Notes under the pieces: generated by a model
Told to the model about the DNA's origin: nothing
The model's input: only the letters and a program-made list of their open reading frames with translations
Database searches by the model: none
Program-made: the position numbers and the translations under genes
Shown here: piece after piece, positions 27,626 through 37,631 of the stretch
Layout of the letters: each line of letters opens with the position of its first letter
Position numbering within the stretch: the first letter of the stretch is position 1
NCBI GenBank assembly: GCA_009594865.1
Contig: VOPT01000016.1
Location: 1 to 54,656, forward strand
Source: Nitrospira sp.
GTDB lineage: Bacteria > Nitrospirota > Nitrospiria > Nitrospirales > Nitrospiraceae
Length of the DNA: 54,656 nucleotides
Reading direction: 5' to 3'

Positions 27626-28447
27626 ATGGACCTCAACATGCCATACAGGAAAGCAGACAGGGTGACAGGTCTGGGGTTGAATGGACTCGTGATCCTCGCA
27701 CTGTGTTGGTGTGCCTGGGCCCCCCTCCCGAGCACAGCAACCAATCTCGAACCATCCCATGGGCAGTTGCTCCCAGCCGACCGGGTGCTCATCGGCACCG
27801 TCGAAGAGGTCAGAAGTGATCAGGCACGTGTCGATACTGGAGAATTGCAACCACGTTTCATTCCGATGGGGGTGCGAAAGGAAAAAGGGCTGCCGGCTTT
27901 CACACAAGGTGACCGGGTCGAGATCACCGTCAACGAACAGAATGTACCGGTCGACGTTCACAAGGCCGGTGAGTCGAGCCATCACGAGGTTGTACAAGGC
28001 CAACTCGTAGCTCATGTGGAAACCAGGCATGACAAAGCGGTGATTCGGACCACGGACGGGGCACAGGAATCTCACGGCATACGGCCGGTGGCCAGAAGCA
28101 AGGTGGCTTCCGTTCCCGTGGGTGTTGATGCCGTATTTCTCATTGATGAGCGAGACAGGATCGCGGATGTGACCTACGGCAACCTCGAAGCCGTTCATCG
28201 CGCGGGAGAGCCCTGGAAAAAGAAGATTCCTCTCAAAGGCAAATGAGACGAGTCGTAAGCGTGATTCAGAAATCCATAGATGCCGAGACGATTGTGATCC
28301 GATCCGAAGACGGCTACGACCAACAGTACGAGGCCCGCCCGCTCGTTCAAGCGAGGGTGAAGATGCGTTCAATCGGCGATGCTGCCGTGCTCTTGCTGTG
28401 TGGAAAAGCCAAGTGGGGATGTTGCTTTTCTGTCAGACACAAAGTAG
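27626..28447 (+). pseudogene. Exported repeat-domain protein, frameshifted paralogue of the gene at 30513-31304
   Basis: ATG 27626 has GGAGG at normal spacing and encodes a signal peptide, then VLIGTVEEVRSDQARVDTGELQPRF and PVARSKVASVPVGVDAVFLIDE, very close to the intact 263-residue paralogue on the other strand. The frame stops at 28246 (LKGK stop). The next frame, from ATG 28243, continues the paralogue with SVIQKSIDAETIVIRSEDG and GDAAVLLL. A second shift near 28398 is needed to read VEKPSGDVAFLSDTK, matching the paralogue's C-terminus, and ends at 28447. The first break is one missing A in an A-run. Alternatively the ATGA overlap yields two separate proteins, but the second break argues for decay. 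Confidence 0.78.
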
Positions 28448-28693
28448 GCGCCAGCAAGGCCTCGTGCGCGGCTGCCAGATCGCGACGAGCGGCCGGCGTC
28501 GAGGTCGGATCAGCTGGCGTCGATGCGTGCCGCGCCCACCGCAGTGTGCGCGTGGTCCCATGATACAGGGCTTCATCGGCATGCGACCGTGGGGATTGAC
28601 GCTCCCGGATCTATCGGTGGGCGTTGACCTCGGCAGCAAGCCGAGTCGAACTACCAAGGGAAGCATGAGTGAGGATCACTCGCTCTGGAGGTC

Positions 28694-30076
28694 ATGATGA
28701 TTGGTCCATGTTCGGATGCGCTCGTGTTGTTCGGGGCAGCGGGAGATTTAGCGTTCAAGAAGGTCTTTCCGGCGTTGCAGGCCATGATTAAACGGGGCCA
28801 TCTCACGGTGCCGGTGATCGGAGTGGCCAGGTCGAATCGAAACATCGCGCAACTCCGGGATCGGGTTCGCGACAGTCTCACCCGGTTCGGCGGAGGAGTC
28901 GATGAAGCCGCCTTCACGAAGCTCGTGGAGCAGCTGCACTATGTCGACGGCGACTATCGGGAAGACGAGACCTTCAGGCGCCTGCGACAGAAACTCGGCG
29001 GCGCGCGGCATCCGCTCTATTACCTGGCGATTCCGCCGAGTATGTTTCGTACCGTGGTTGTGGGGCTCGAGCAGTCCGGCTGTGCGCAGGGCGCGAGGGT
29101 AGTGGTTGAAAAACCGTTCGGGCGCGACCTCGCTTCGGCCCAAGCGCTGAACCGGACCCTGCATCGAGTGTTCGATGAGTCGGCGATTTTTCGCATCGAT
29201 CATTATCTGGGCAAGGAGTCGATCCAAAACCTCTTATATTTTCGCTTTGCCAACTCTTTTCTTGAACCGATCTGGAACCGCGGCCATGTGGAGAGCGTAC
29301 AAATTACGATGGCGGAGGAGTTCGGTGTGTCGGGTCGCGGGAAATTTTATGAAGAAACCGGGGCCCTTCGGGACGTCGTCCAAAACCATCTTCTGCAAGT
29401 CGTGGCGAACGTGGCCATGGAGCCCCCCATCAACGGCGCGGGAGAAGCCTTGCGCGACGAACGCATCAAAGTGTTTAAACGCATGAAGCCGCTTACGGCG
29501 CAGACTCTGGTCAGGGGACAGTTTCGTGGCTACCGGGCGGAAGCCGGGGTTGCCCCCGATTCGCAGGTAGAAACATTCGCCTCACTCCGGATCGACCTCG
29601 ATTCATGGCGCTGGGCTGGAGTACCGTTTTTCATCCGAGCGGGGAAATGCCTGCCGGTCACGGCCACGGAAGTGGTGGTGACCTTGAAACGTCCACCTCA
29701 GAATGTGTTTGGCGAGGAGTACGGGCACCAGCCGAACTACGTGCGCTTCCGACTAGGTCCCGACCGAATGGCGGTGGCCATCGGCGCACGTGCCAAGATG
29801 CCGGGCGAAAAGATGATCGGCCACGAAATGGAACTCTTTGTCTGCCATCAGCGAGGTGACGAAATGGAGGCCTACGAGCGTTTGATCGGCGACGCGATGA
29901 TCGGCGACGCGTCACTGTTCGCGCGGCAGGACGGCGTCGAGGCGACCTGGCGAGTGATGGATCCGGTGCTGACCCTGCAGACCCCGATGTCTGAGTATGA
30001 ACCGGGGACATGGGGGCCTCGCCATTCCCACACGTTGATCGAGCCATTCGGTGGATGGCAAAGTCCAAAGGAGTAA
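28694..30076 (+). CDS. zwf: Glucose-6-phosphate 1-dehydrogenase
   Basis: Oxidises glucose 6-phosphate to 6-phosphogluconolactone with NADP, the entry to the oxidative pentose phosphate pathway. GGAGG lies just upstream of ATG 28694/28697. The 460 residues contain the nucleotide-binding segment [13 protein letters not shown] (the usual Ser of GxSGDL is Ala), [10 protein letters not shown], and the active site RIDHYLGKE (168-176). The C-terminal domain is intact ([26 protein letters not shown]). It is somewhat shorter than the about 490-residue E. coli enzyme but near the common range. Neither pgl nor gnd is adjacent; it sits alone between two inverted paralogous genes. Confidence 0.95.
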   Translation: MMIGPCSDALVLFGAAGDLAFKKVFPALQAMIKRGHLTVPVIGVARSNRNIAQLRDRVRDSLTRFGGGVDEAAFTKLVEQLHYVDGDYREDETFRRLRQKLGGARHPLYYLAIPPSMFRTVVVGLEQSGCAQGARVVVEKPFGRDLASAQALNRTLHRVFDESAIFRIDHYLGKESIQNLLYFRFANSFLEPIWNRGHVESVQITMAEEFGVSGRGKFYEETGALRDVVQNHLLQVVANVAMEPPINGAGEALRDERIKVFKRMKPLTAQTLVRGQFRGYRAEAGVAPDSQVETFASLRIDLDSWRWAGVPFFIRAGKCLPVTATEVVVTLKRPPQNVFGEEYGHQPNYVRFRLGPDRMAVAIGARAKMPGEKMIGHEMELFVCHQRGDEMEAYERLIGDAMIGDASLFARQDGVEATWRVMDPVLTLQTPMSEYEPGTWGPRHSHTLIEPFGGWQSPKE

Positions 30077-30085
30077 ACAAGGAAA

Positions 30086-30306
30086 CCTACTCAGCAGGGC
30101 TGGTGCCTACTAATCAATTTGGGCGGGCGTTGCGGGACCTCGGCGTCGAGCTGATTGCCACGCACTCGCCTGGGCGAATGACCTGATTGAACGGCTCTTT
30201 TAGACGCGGCAAGATCGCTTAGTGAACGAGACGCGATTCGCGGGCATCGCGCGTGGGCCGTGGCCACCCGGTGTCTACCGGCCTGGCTCGCGCAGTACAA
30301 CTATTG
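30086..30306 (+). pseudogene. Fossil transposase fragment (ISNCY/IS1202-like)
   Basis: Three short segments in different frames read as consecutive parts of one transposase catalytic domain: TNQFGRALRDLGVELIATHSP, then LIERLF(stop)TRQDRLVNETRFAGIA, then AVATRCLPAWLAQYNY. Together they follow the pattern of ISNCY/IS1202-group transposases (QFGRAL-ELG-E-I-AHSPQAKGRVERLF-T-QDRLV). At least two frameshifts, a small deletion (AKG lost) and a CAG-to-TAG-type stop are needed. No terminal repeats were found, so it is an old remnant just downstream of zwf. Confidence 0.7.
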
Positions 30307-30512
30307 TGGCAGGAAGCGGACATTGCTAAGGCGGGTGGACAGACATCGGTGGGCACCTTTGAAGCCGTCGGATCGATTCACTGCCCTGAGTTGCCATGCC
30401 GCATGTGGTACCCTCACGCATCTGTTGCTCTGCTTCTTGCGGAATCCGCTCGGGAGTAGCCTGTCGGGCGCCGTTCGTCCCCTCACAGGCCGGTTCCCGC
30501 AGGTTGTTCTGT

Positions 30513-31304
30513 TTATTTATGTTGGTGAGGGATGAATGAGACATCCGTCACTTTCTTTTCCGCGTCCAGGAGGAGCACCGCTGCATCACCTTTTACCAAC
30601 GTCCCCAGCCTCTTCTGTATGAGGGGGCGCACCTCGTAGGATTCCTCCTGGCCATTCTCGGTTCGAATGACAATCTTATTGTTCTTCAAAGGCTGTTGAA
30701 TCACTCCTGAAATCTGCGCAAGATTTCCCTTTATGGGGCTCATCGTTTGCGAAAGGGTTTTTGAATGCTGAGCCGCTTCCTTGCTGCCGAACGTCACATC
30801 CACAATCACCCCCACCTCATCAATCAGGAAGAGGAGATCTGCCCCCACCGGCATGGAGCCCGCTTTGCTTCTCGCGACCGGTCGCACGGCATGAGACTGT
30901 TCTTTGCCGTCTGGAGTACGAATGACGGCCTTGTCGAGGCCGGTTTCCAGCGCGCTGGCGAGTTGCCCTGCTACGACACGATGGTGGCTGGACTCGCCGG
31001 CCATATGCACATCGACCAGCAAATTTTGATCATTCACCGTAATCTCGACCAGGTCTCCTTTTTTGAGTTCCGGCAATCCTTTCGCTTTCCTCACGCCCAT
31101 GGGAATGAATCGGGGCTGCAACTCTCCCGTACCGATTCGCGCCTGATCGCTCCTCACCTCTTCGACGATGCCGAGCAGCACGCGATGTTCTGACAGCAGT
31201 TGAGCTCCGGGAGTTCCAGATTCAGCCATCGCATAGGTCGCGGATGTTGCGCAGAGTGTCCATACCAGGAACCGGGCGAATCGCCATCCTAGCTTGAGTA
31301 TCAT
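30513..31304 (-). CDS. Exported protein of unknown function (intact paralogue)
   Basis: A 263-residue protein with an N-terminal signal peptide (WRFARFLVWTLCATSATYAMA). GGAG precedes the start on the minus strand. The mature part has repeated small beta-rich units: EEVRSDQARIGTGELQPRF, GDLVEITVNDQNLLVDVH, KAVIRTPDGKEQSHAVRPVARSK, and again KIVIRTENGQEESYEVRPLIQKR followed by GDAAVLLLDAEKKVTDV. The two 'IRT-DG-E-RP' units look like an internal duplication. I know no function; OB-like or SH3-like periplasmic folds are plausible. A broken paralogue lies in inverted orientation on the other side of zwf. It may have a stress-related role by neighbourhood only. Confidence 0.78.
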   Translation of the reverse strand: MILKLGWRFARFLVWTLCATSATYAMAESGTPGAQLLSEHRVLLGIVEEVRSDQARIGTGELQPRFIPMGVRKAKGLPELKKGDLVEITVNDQNLLVDVHMAGESSHHRVVAGQLASALETGLDKAVIRTPDGKEQSHAVRPVARSKAGSMPVGADLLFLIDEVGVIVDVTFGSKEAAQHSKTLSQTMSPIKGNLAQISGVIQQPLKNNKIVIRTENGQEESYEVRPLIQKRLGTLVKGDAAVLLLDAEKKVTDVSFIPHQHK

Positions 31305-31899
31305 GTCTCCTACCTTTCTCGGTCCGTGTTATGCCATTGGGGACCGATTGATGAAAATCGTGACGGCCGTCGCATCGCGAGCCGGATGTTCGCTGTCGAT
31401 TCTGTGCAAGAACGGATCCTAATAGCTCCCGGCGTGGATCCTGCGTCAGAAGTAGACACCCGGTTGAGCAATGACTGCTGTGATCGCCATCTGAACGACC
31501 CTGGTGTCCATGGGCATCATCACATCGCCAGTAGTTCTCATGGATGATTCGTCTCTCAATCAGGTAGGTGCATTGAGAGAGGGCAGCATATCCGGCTGCA
31601 CCGCAGTGACTCGGTTTGAAAGGTTCGCACAGTGCGATCTGGGCGGACTCGCACATCTCTGGCACCGTCCCCTGTTGTATCCTGTGCAGGTTTTCGATTT
31701 TCGCGCCTCCAACACCAGGCATTCTTATTGCGCTTGTTGTGGCGCATGGACGTCTTCATGCAATGCCTGCCCCGAGCGTAAGAATGCCGGCGCCGCGTAT
31801 GCGCGGAGACACTCACTCTGAAGGCCACCGCTGATGTTGGTGAAGGATGGGATGCAGTGGCTCAATAGGCGAAGAAGCCATCAAGGATAGGTAATAGGT
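31305..31899. other. Divergent intergenic region, no gene seen
   Basis: About 600 bases between the divergently transcribed exported-protein gene and the universal stress protein gene, so it should hold promoters for both. Frames here (for example 31222-31722 minus) have no ordered translation or ribosome site. No convincing promoter or operator could be picked by eye. Confidence 0.5.
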
Positions 31900-32811
31900 A
31901 TGCGCAAAGAGCGTGGGCTGATCAACCGGATCCTGTTTGCAACGGATTTTTCTCTCTGCGCCCGTCATGCGGAGGAGTATGTGGTGCTTGTCAGTCACGC
32001 CTACGAAGCCGCCGTCGAGGTGGTCCATGTGTTGGAACTGTATCCGGGGGTCTATGTTGCGGTGCAGGATCATTCGGAAACGGATGGGCGATTGGCCGAA
32101 GTTGTCGCACGCCTTCGGGTGCCGGGTCGCTCGGTGACCGGTCATCAGCAGACAGGTATTCCGAGCGTGCAGATTTGTGAGTTCGCATTCGAGCATCAGA
32201 CTAATCTGATTATGATGGGCACTCATGGTAGGACGGGGCTCGACCATATCTTCTTAGGGAGTACCGCGGAGCGAGTCCTCACCATGGCTCCATGCCCGGT
32301 GTTGACGGTCAGAGCGCCGAAAGGTCCTGATGCGCGATACAATAACGCTCCCGTCGTATTGGAGCAGGTGATCGTCCCGGTCGATTTCTCCGACTGTTCA
32401 CTGGATGCCCTGGAGTATGGAACCCAGCTCGCGAAGGAGTTCGGAGCAGCCTTGACGCTTCTGCATGTCTTGGAGCCGGTCGCGTATGACGATGATCGCA
32501 TGCTGGCGCAGCAGGATCGTCTCAAGGACGAAATTGACGTGCGACTCAGGTCCTATGCGAGCGCCATTCAGTCTGTGGGTGTCTCTGTTCGAGAGATAAT
32601 TCGTGGCGGCATCCCCGCCGATACGATTCGTGAATGCGGTCGAGCCTTAGACTGCGACCTGATTGTGATGGGAACGCACGGCAGGCGCGGAATTTCACAT
32701 CTCATGCGCGGCAGCGTGGCCGAAGCCGTGTTGCGTCGATCACCATGCCCGGTTCTTGTCGTGAAGGATCTCTCATCTGTGCCCGTTCACCAACGGGTCG
32801 TGCAGGCGTGA
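31900..32811 (+). CDS. Tandem universal stress protein (two UspA domains)
   Basis: A 303-residue cytosolic protein made of two UspA domains (about 8-142 and 155-290). Both carry the nucleotide-binding signature: MMGTHGRTGLDHIFLGSTAE with CPVLTV, and VMGTHGRRGISHLMRGSVAE with CPVLVV. The first residues of each domain (RILFATDFS, QVIVPVDFS) match the beta-1 strand with its Asp. ATP binding is expected for both halves from the G-x2-G-x9-G(S/T) pattern. It lies about 100 bases before the GH15 gene on the same strand. Usp proteins mediate survival under energy or oxygen stress. Confidence 0.92.
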   Translation: MRKERGLINRILFATDFSLCARHAEEYVVLVSHAYEAAVEVVHVLELYPGVYVAVQDHSETDGRLAEVVARLRVPGRSVTGHQQTGIPSVQICEFAFEHQTNLIMMGTHGRTGLDHIFLGSTAERVLTMAPCPVLTVRAPKGPDARYNNAPVVLEQVIVPVDFSDCSLDALEYGTQLAKEFGAALTLLHVLEPVAYDDDRMLAQQDRLKDEIDVRLRSYASAIQSVGVSVREIIRGGIPADTIRECGRALDCDLIVMGTHGRRGISHLMRGSVAEAVLRRSPCPVLVVKDLSSVPVHQRVVQA

Positions 32812-32913
32812 ACGTGGTCGGCCGGTTGGAAGGCCCGGCGAGGTTCGTCGTTCGGCTCACAATTGTGTCGGCGAATCCACACCGGTGATCAAACGAGAAG
32901 AAAGGACCCGCTT

Positions 32914-34920
32914 ATGCCTCGCGACCTTCCTCTCGGCAACGGGGCCTTGCTGGTCACCTTCGATGGCACCTATCAGCTCCGCGATCTCTACTGGCCTTAT
33001 GTCGGGTTGGAGAACCACACAGATGGGCATGTGTTTCACGTGGGGGTGTGGGTGGATGGGTTGTTCACGTGGCTGGACGATCCGCGTTGGCGGCGCGAAC
33101 TCCATTACGCCTCTGACACCCTGATGACACGGGTTGAGCTGTCGCATCCGGATCTCAACCTCACGCTGAATTGGAGCGATACCGTCGATTTTCACGAGCC
33201 TCTGTTTCTCCGCCGTGTCGAGGTCACCAATGCTGCAGTGCAGGACCGTGACGTTCGGTTATTTTTCCACCATGACTTTCATATCGCCGGGTACGAACTC
33301 GGAGACACGGCCTATTATGAGCCGGAACGCCGGGCACTGTACCATTACAAAGGCCCCCATTGGTTTCTGATCAATGCGGCGGTGCCGGGGAAACGACCCG
33401 ACGATGCGCAAGATTCCGTTGATGGTTGGCATATCGGGCTCCATCAGTGGGCCTGCGGTCAAAAGGAAATCGCGAATCTACAGGGAACGTGGAAAGATGC
33501 GGAAGACGGCGTATTGTCCGGCAACCCGATCGCACAGGGATCGGTGGATTCCACTGCGGCGATCCATCTGACAGTCCCTGCGGGCTCCTCACAATTGGCC
33601 TACTATTGGTTGGCGGTCGGTGCAAACTTTGAAGAGGTTACCAGCCTCAATCGCGCCGTCCGCCGCCGGGGTCCATGGACGTTCATCGATCGTACGGCTT
33701 CCTACTGGCACCTCTGGGTGGATGTGCATCGACCGACGTTCGCCAACTTGCCGTCTAATGTGTCGGCCCTCTATGCCTCGAGCCTCCTCATCATGCGCAC
33801 ACAGATCGACAACCGGGGCGCCATCGTCGCCGCCAATGACTCCGACATCGCGTCGGAGGTGCGCGATACCTATTCCTACATGTGGCCACGGGACGGCGCG
33901 ATGGTCGCCTATGCCTTCGACTTGGCGGGTTTCTTGGAGATCGCGCGGCCCTTTTATCCGTTCTGTGAACGAGCGCTCACCAAGGAAGGGTACTTGTTGC
34001 ACAAGTACAATCCGGATGGCACCTTGGCATCCAGTTGGCATCCATGGATGCGGGACGGCGGAAAGGAACTGCCGATTCAGGAAGACGAGACGGCCCTCGT
34101 TCTGTGGGCGCTCTGGAAGCGGTTCGAGATATGGAAAAACGTCGAATACATCAAGCCGTTATACCGATCGCTGATCATTCCCGCTGCGGAGTTCATGGCG
34201 AAGTATCGCGATGCGACCACGGGATTGCCGCTTCCCTCTTACGACTTGTGGGAAGAGCGGCGCGGTATCGCCGCTTTTACCTGCGGGGCGGTCTGGGCCG
34301 GCTTGAAGGCTGCCTCACGGTTCGCTGGGGCCTTCGGCGAGCAGGCGTTGGCTGAACAGTATGACACCGCCGCGGCCTGCATCAGAACCGGCGTGGAAGG
34401 CCTGTTGTACAGACCGGAACTAAACCGCTTCGTGAGGATGGTTCGGCACAGGTCGGATGGGACATGGAACATCGACGAGACGGTGGATTCATCGCTGTTC
34501 GGACTGTGGTATTTCGGCATGTTCTCACCGGAGGATCCACGCATCGCTCAAACCATGCAGGTGGTGCAGGACCGTCTCTGGGTCAAAACCGCTGTCGGAG
34601 GAATGGCGCGCTACGAGAACGACTTCTATCACCAGCAGAGTCAGGATATTGCCAACGTTCCCGGGAACCCCTGGTTCATCTGTACTCTCTGGTTGGCCCA
34701 GTGGTTCATTGCGATTGCGAAGAATCGAGAGGATCTGAACAAGGCCCTGCCTCTATTCGACTGGTGCGTCCACCATGCGTTGCCCTCCGGAGTATTTCCG
34801 GAACAGACCCATCCGTATTCCGGTGTTCCACTGTCGGTCTCACCCCTCACCTGGAGTCACGGAACATTCGTCGCGGCGGTTCAAGAATACCTCAGGCAGG
34901 AACAGAAGCTACTGTCGTAA
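32914..34920 (+). CDS. Glycoside hydrolase family 15 protein (glucoamylase/trehalase-like)
   Basis: A 668-residue probable glucan hydrolase acting on alpha-linked glucose polymers or oligosaccharides. ATG 32914 is chosen because the preceding 17 codons lack family similarity and AAAGGA is near. The N-terminal about 270 residues form the beta-sandwich seen in bacterial GH15 (LPLGNGALLVTFDGTYQLRDLYWPYVG), then the (alpha/alpha)6 barrel: DTYSYMWPRDGAMVAYAF, SSWHPWMRDGGKELPIQEDETALVLWAL, and a general acid region LPLPSYDLWEERRG with Glu. The late motif FPEQTHPYSGVPLSVSPLTWSH contains a likely catalytic base Glu. No signal peptide is seen, pointing to cytosolic glycogen or maltodextrin turnover, consistent with zwf nearby. 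Confidence 0.9.
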   Translation: MPRDLPLGNGALLVTFDGTYQLRDLYWPYVGLENHTDGHVFHVGVWVDGLFTWLDDPRWRRELHYASDTLMTRVELSHPDLNLTLNWSDTVDFHEPLFLRRVEVTNAAVQDRDVRLFFHHDFHIAGYELGDTAYYEPERRALYHYKGPHWFLINAAVPGKRPDDAQDSVDGWHIGLHQWACGQKEIANLQGTWKDAEDGVLSGNPIAQGSVDSTAAIHLTVPAGSSQLAYYWLAVGANFEEVTSLNRAVRRRGPWTFIDRTASYWHLWVDVHRPTFANLPSNVSALYASSLLIMRTQIDNRGAIVAANDSDIASEVRDTYSYMWPRDGAMVAYAFDLAGFLEIARPFYPFCERALTKEGYLLHKYNPDGTLASSWHPWMRDGGKELPIQEDETALVLWALWKRFEIWKNVEYIKPLYRSLIIPAAEFMAKYRDATTGLPLPSYDLWEERRGIAAFTCGAVWAGLKAASRFAGAFGEQALAEQYDTAAACIRTGVEGLLYRPELNRFVRMVRHRSDGTWNIDETVDSSLFGLWYFGMFSPEDPRIAQTMQVVQDRLWVKTAVGGMARYENDFYHQQSQDIANVPGNPWFICTLWLAQWFIAIAKNREDLNKALPLFDWCVHHALPSGVFPEQTHPYSGVPLSVSPLTWSHGTFVAAVQEYLRQEQKLLS

Positions 34921-35041
34921 AGGAGGGGGTAGGGCCGCTGCTCTCGGGGCCATGCTCTGCGATGACCGGTCAAGCACACCTCAGGATACGGAACGATAAG
35001 GTGGGTATCGTCATCATTCTGCAATGTCATGTTCTCGGCCT

Positions 35042-35635
35042 TCAAGCGGAACGTGTTCTGTGGTGGCGGACGATGATCGTGACAGCAAGACCGATAAAGG
35101 CGGCTCCAGCAGTGCCTGCGAAAAATCGGTGAATACTGTTCGACGTATGAGCCCATTCTTCTCCGAGTCCATACCCCAATGCGATAAACGTCCAGGACCA
35201 CAGCAGTCCACCGGTATAGGCAAAGAGTGCAAACACTGCCAGCGGCAATCGCGATGATCCTGCCGCCAAGGCAGCCAGATGCCGAACTCCCGGGACAAAA
35301 TAGCTGACCATAAGCGTATATTTTCCCCACCGACCATACCAAGCCCGCATCTTGTTGAGATCGTCAGCATGCAGCCCGACTACAGGCCCGACTCGCTGAA
35401 TGAGAGCAGGCCCAAAGCGTCGACCAAGGCCGTAGCTCAGGGTGATCCCGCAGATACTTCCCAGGAATGCCGTGATCGCCGTCGGTAGGGGCGCCAGTTC
35501 ATTTGTGAAAATGAGATAGCCCGCAAAGGCGAGTAACGTTTCATCCGGCACCGGTAGTCCCACAATGCCGAGCAGGAGCAACGCAAAAAGGGCAAGGTAG
35601 CCATACTGAATAATCCAGTTGAAGATTACATCCAT
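35042..35635 (-). CDS. DedA/SNARE-associated family membrane protein
   Basis: A 197-residue polytopic membrane protein of the DedA (VTT domain) family; related proteins flip or transport undecaprenyl phosphate or phospholipids. Family landmarks are ESxP-like PVPDETLLAFAGYL (re-entrant loop), LGSICGITLSYGLGRRFG, and the FVPGVRHLAALAAGSSRLPLAVFALF motif with conserved Arg and Gly. Four to five helices are visible. It converges on the GH15 gene 121 bases away; that gap holds no clear terminator. The cargo cannot be inferred from sequence. Confidence 0.9.
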   Translation of the reverse strand: MDVIFNWIIQYGYLALFALLLLGIVGLPVPDETLLAFAGYLIFTNELAPLPTAITAFLGSICGITLSYGLGRRFGPALIQRVGPVVGLHADDLNKMRAWYGRWGKYTLMVSYFVPGVRHLAALAAGSSRLPLAVFALFAYTGGLLWSWTFIALGYGLGEEWAHTSNSIHRFFAGTAGAAFIGLAVTIIVRHHRTRSA

Positions 35636-36111
35636 GCGGGGGGCCTCTCCAGTTCATTGTGTGACGAAACATGATCGCGACGCCGTTCGGTCTCGTCGCG
35701 CCAGACGCGTAGTCATTCCTTCATTCCTTCCGGTTGGATCTTGCACGAAGACCTCTCGCCTGCGTGCCCAGTCTGTGTGGTCGTGAGACACGGCGGGGAG
35801 GCGTCCCGAGAGGAGCATGGTTGATTTCAGCTTCATGACCATACCACGTGCCATCACTCTTTTCTGTGACGGATTGGCGAGTGTGTGGTTGTTCAAGGAT
35901 CGCGAGGCCGAGCCTGGTGATCGTGTTTCCACTTGGTCAATCGCAATTTCAGTTCAGGGTTAACCGGATCAGTGCCCGTCTCTGGTTCATAAGAGACACT
36001 TGCGCGTGTTTGCCTTTCTTATGCATGGCGGTGACGCGGCCCGATACACCGCTGGCTCCTCTCGAAATCCATCGCTACATGGTCGTTGAAACGATGGGAT
36101 CGAATGGCACG
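35636..36111. other. Gap without a recognisable gene
   Basis: About 475 bases. A minus-strand frame (35654-35932) and a plus-strand frame (35848-36186) are open but have arginine-rich or unordered translations and no ribosome sites. It should contain the promoter of the dedA-like gene on its left side. Confidence 0.45.
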
Positions 36112-36393
36112 CTACGTCGAAGGCGTCCAATAATAGCCCTTTTCTCCATGGAGTCGCATTTCTCCCGCAACATTGCTCTTTACTAAAAGATCGATATTTG
36201 TCGGGGGAAAGTTCCTATCGGCTAGGGTTCGCCATTCGATAATCAACTGAAACTGCTTCTTTCCATTATCTACGGTAAAGGTATGTGTGAGCGGCCTGTC
36301 GGCTCGATACGAGAGAACAAAAGTCTCGAATTCTTTCGTTAAATAGGAGACAACCATCTCGACATTGGTTTCGATCCATGACGTGTTATCCAT
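36112..36393 (-). CDS. Small hypothetical protein
   Basis: A 93-residue protein. A strong AAGGGGGG-like ribosome site precedes the ATG at 36393. The composition is that of a soluble folded protein: MVVSYLTKEFETFVLSYRAD, THTFTVDNGKKQFQLIIEW and NIDLLVKSNVAGEMRLHGEKG suggest alternating helix and strands. No cysteine and no signal peptide. I do not recognise the family. It is isolated, with long gaps on both sides. Confidence 0.65.
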   Translation of the reverse strand: MDNTSWIETNVEMVVSYLTKEFETFVLSYRADRPLTHTFTVDNGKKQFQLIIEWRTLADRNFPPTNIDLLVKSNVAGEMRLHGEKGYYWTPST

Positions 36394-37093
36394 GTCTGCC
36401 CCCTTCCCGAATCTTTAGCAGGCTGCGCAAAAACTCGATTGTTGTGTAAGAGGTTGCGCTTCGCGACATGTGCTCTCTGCCATAAACTGTCTCCCATCCG
36501 CTCAGATCCCTTACGAGATACGCGTCACGATTCACGGGCATTCAGAACCGCTGGCAATCGATGTTTCTAAGTACGGTTTCCCGTACAGCGACTCGTGTTC
36601 GACCGCAGGTGATTCGACATGAGGTGTGATGGTGCTTCCTCGATCGTTCGAACCTGCCGATACCATTCACTTGCATAGGGCGTACTCGCCGTTGACATCA
36701 CCGCTCGGCTAGTTCCAGCGAGACAGGTTGGACCGCCGACGACTCGGGTCGTATGACCATCAGGATCGCTTTCAGGCATCGAGTCGGTGAGTAAATTGAG
36801 GAGTTCCGCACTTATCGCACAGTGCGAAACAGCCCTCTGGCCGATAACTCCGCCTCGCACGGCGCATCTGTTCTGATGTTACCCATGCAGCAGCCTGGCA
36901 AGGATCATGCTCTCTCGCTAGACGTGTGGAAACTGATGAGGGGAAGCTGTTGCTTTCAGTCGATCGTTGCGCCTCACTGTTCCGCTGGGTAGCAGGCCAT
37001 GAAATGTATGAGGCGCAGCCGCACCGACGCCCAGTGCTGAAAAACCATAGGTGCGCAGCAGGTTCTATTCCGCCACGTCGGAAGGAGACAATC
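36394..37093. other. Long gap, no gene recognised
   Basis: About 700 bases between divergent genes. Open frames on the minus strand (36567-36860, 36772-37329) and the upstream extension of the next + gene do not look coding. Promoters for both flanking genes are expected here but none is distinct by eye. Confidence 0.45.
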
Positions 37094-37558
37094 ATGACCT
37101 CACGTATCTTGCGCAGTGTGATTCTCGCGATCGTTCTCCTTGTGCCCCTGTTTGGTCTACTGGTTGTCGATGCAGAGGCCTGGGTTGCCCCTCCCTGGAT
37201 CGACAAAATTACCTTGGACGTCATGGAACAAAAGAACCTCGCTAAAACCGGAAATTTCGATCCGTATTTCGCGCAGCTGGAAGTAGTCTCTGAATCGGCA
37301 GTCAAGGGGACGTATGAAGGCAAGCGCAAGGGGATGAATCGGTTTTTAGAAATGCTGGAAACGAAGGAGGGCGGAATCAGCGATCAGGCTGCCCATCACA
37401 TTTTCGCCACCGTAGTTAAAGTGGTGCCTTATACCGTGCTCTTGCCTCTCAAGAGTGAAGACAAACTCGATCTCGAAGAGAAGGCCTTGGTGAGCCGCAT
37501 GAAACGATTTGCGGCATCGATCAGGGATCAAGACGAACGAGCGGCGCTCTCGTTCTGA
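37094..37558 (+). CDS. Small exported protein of unknown function
   Basis: A 154-residue protein. ATG 37094 has AAGGAG upstream and begins a clear Sec signal peptide (RILRSVILAIVLLVPLFGLLVVDAEA), which decides against the longer frame from 36926. The mature part is helical and charged (WIDKITLDVMEQKNLAKTG, RFLEMLETKEGGISDQAAHH, LDLEEKALVSRMKRFAAS). No family is recognised. It is the first of three small + strand genes (gaps of 73 and 147 bases) ahead of the cytochrome b-molybdopterin fusion gene, possibly a common transcription unit. Confidence 0.72.
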   Translation: MTSRILRSVILAIVLLVPLFGLLVVDAEAWVAPPWIDKITLDVMEQKNLAKTGNFDPYFAQLEVVSESAVKGTYEGKRKGMNRFLEMLETKEGGISDQAAHHIFATVVKVVPYTVLLPLKSEDKLDLEEKALVSRMKRFAASIRDQDERAALSF

Positions 37559-37631
37559 AACAAAGAGGCCTCTGAAGAGGCGCACACAACACAGCGTCTC
37601 GTCCACACCTGATGATGAGGAGGACGCCACA

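Noticed and set aside
31222..31722. 166-codon minus-strand frame upstream of the exported protein
   Set aside because: Overlaps the true gene's N-terminus in another frame and lacks ordered sequence.
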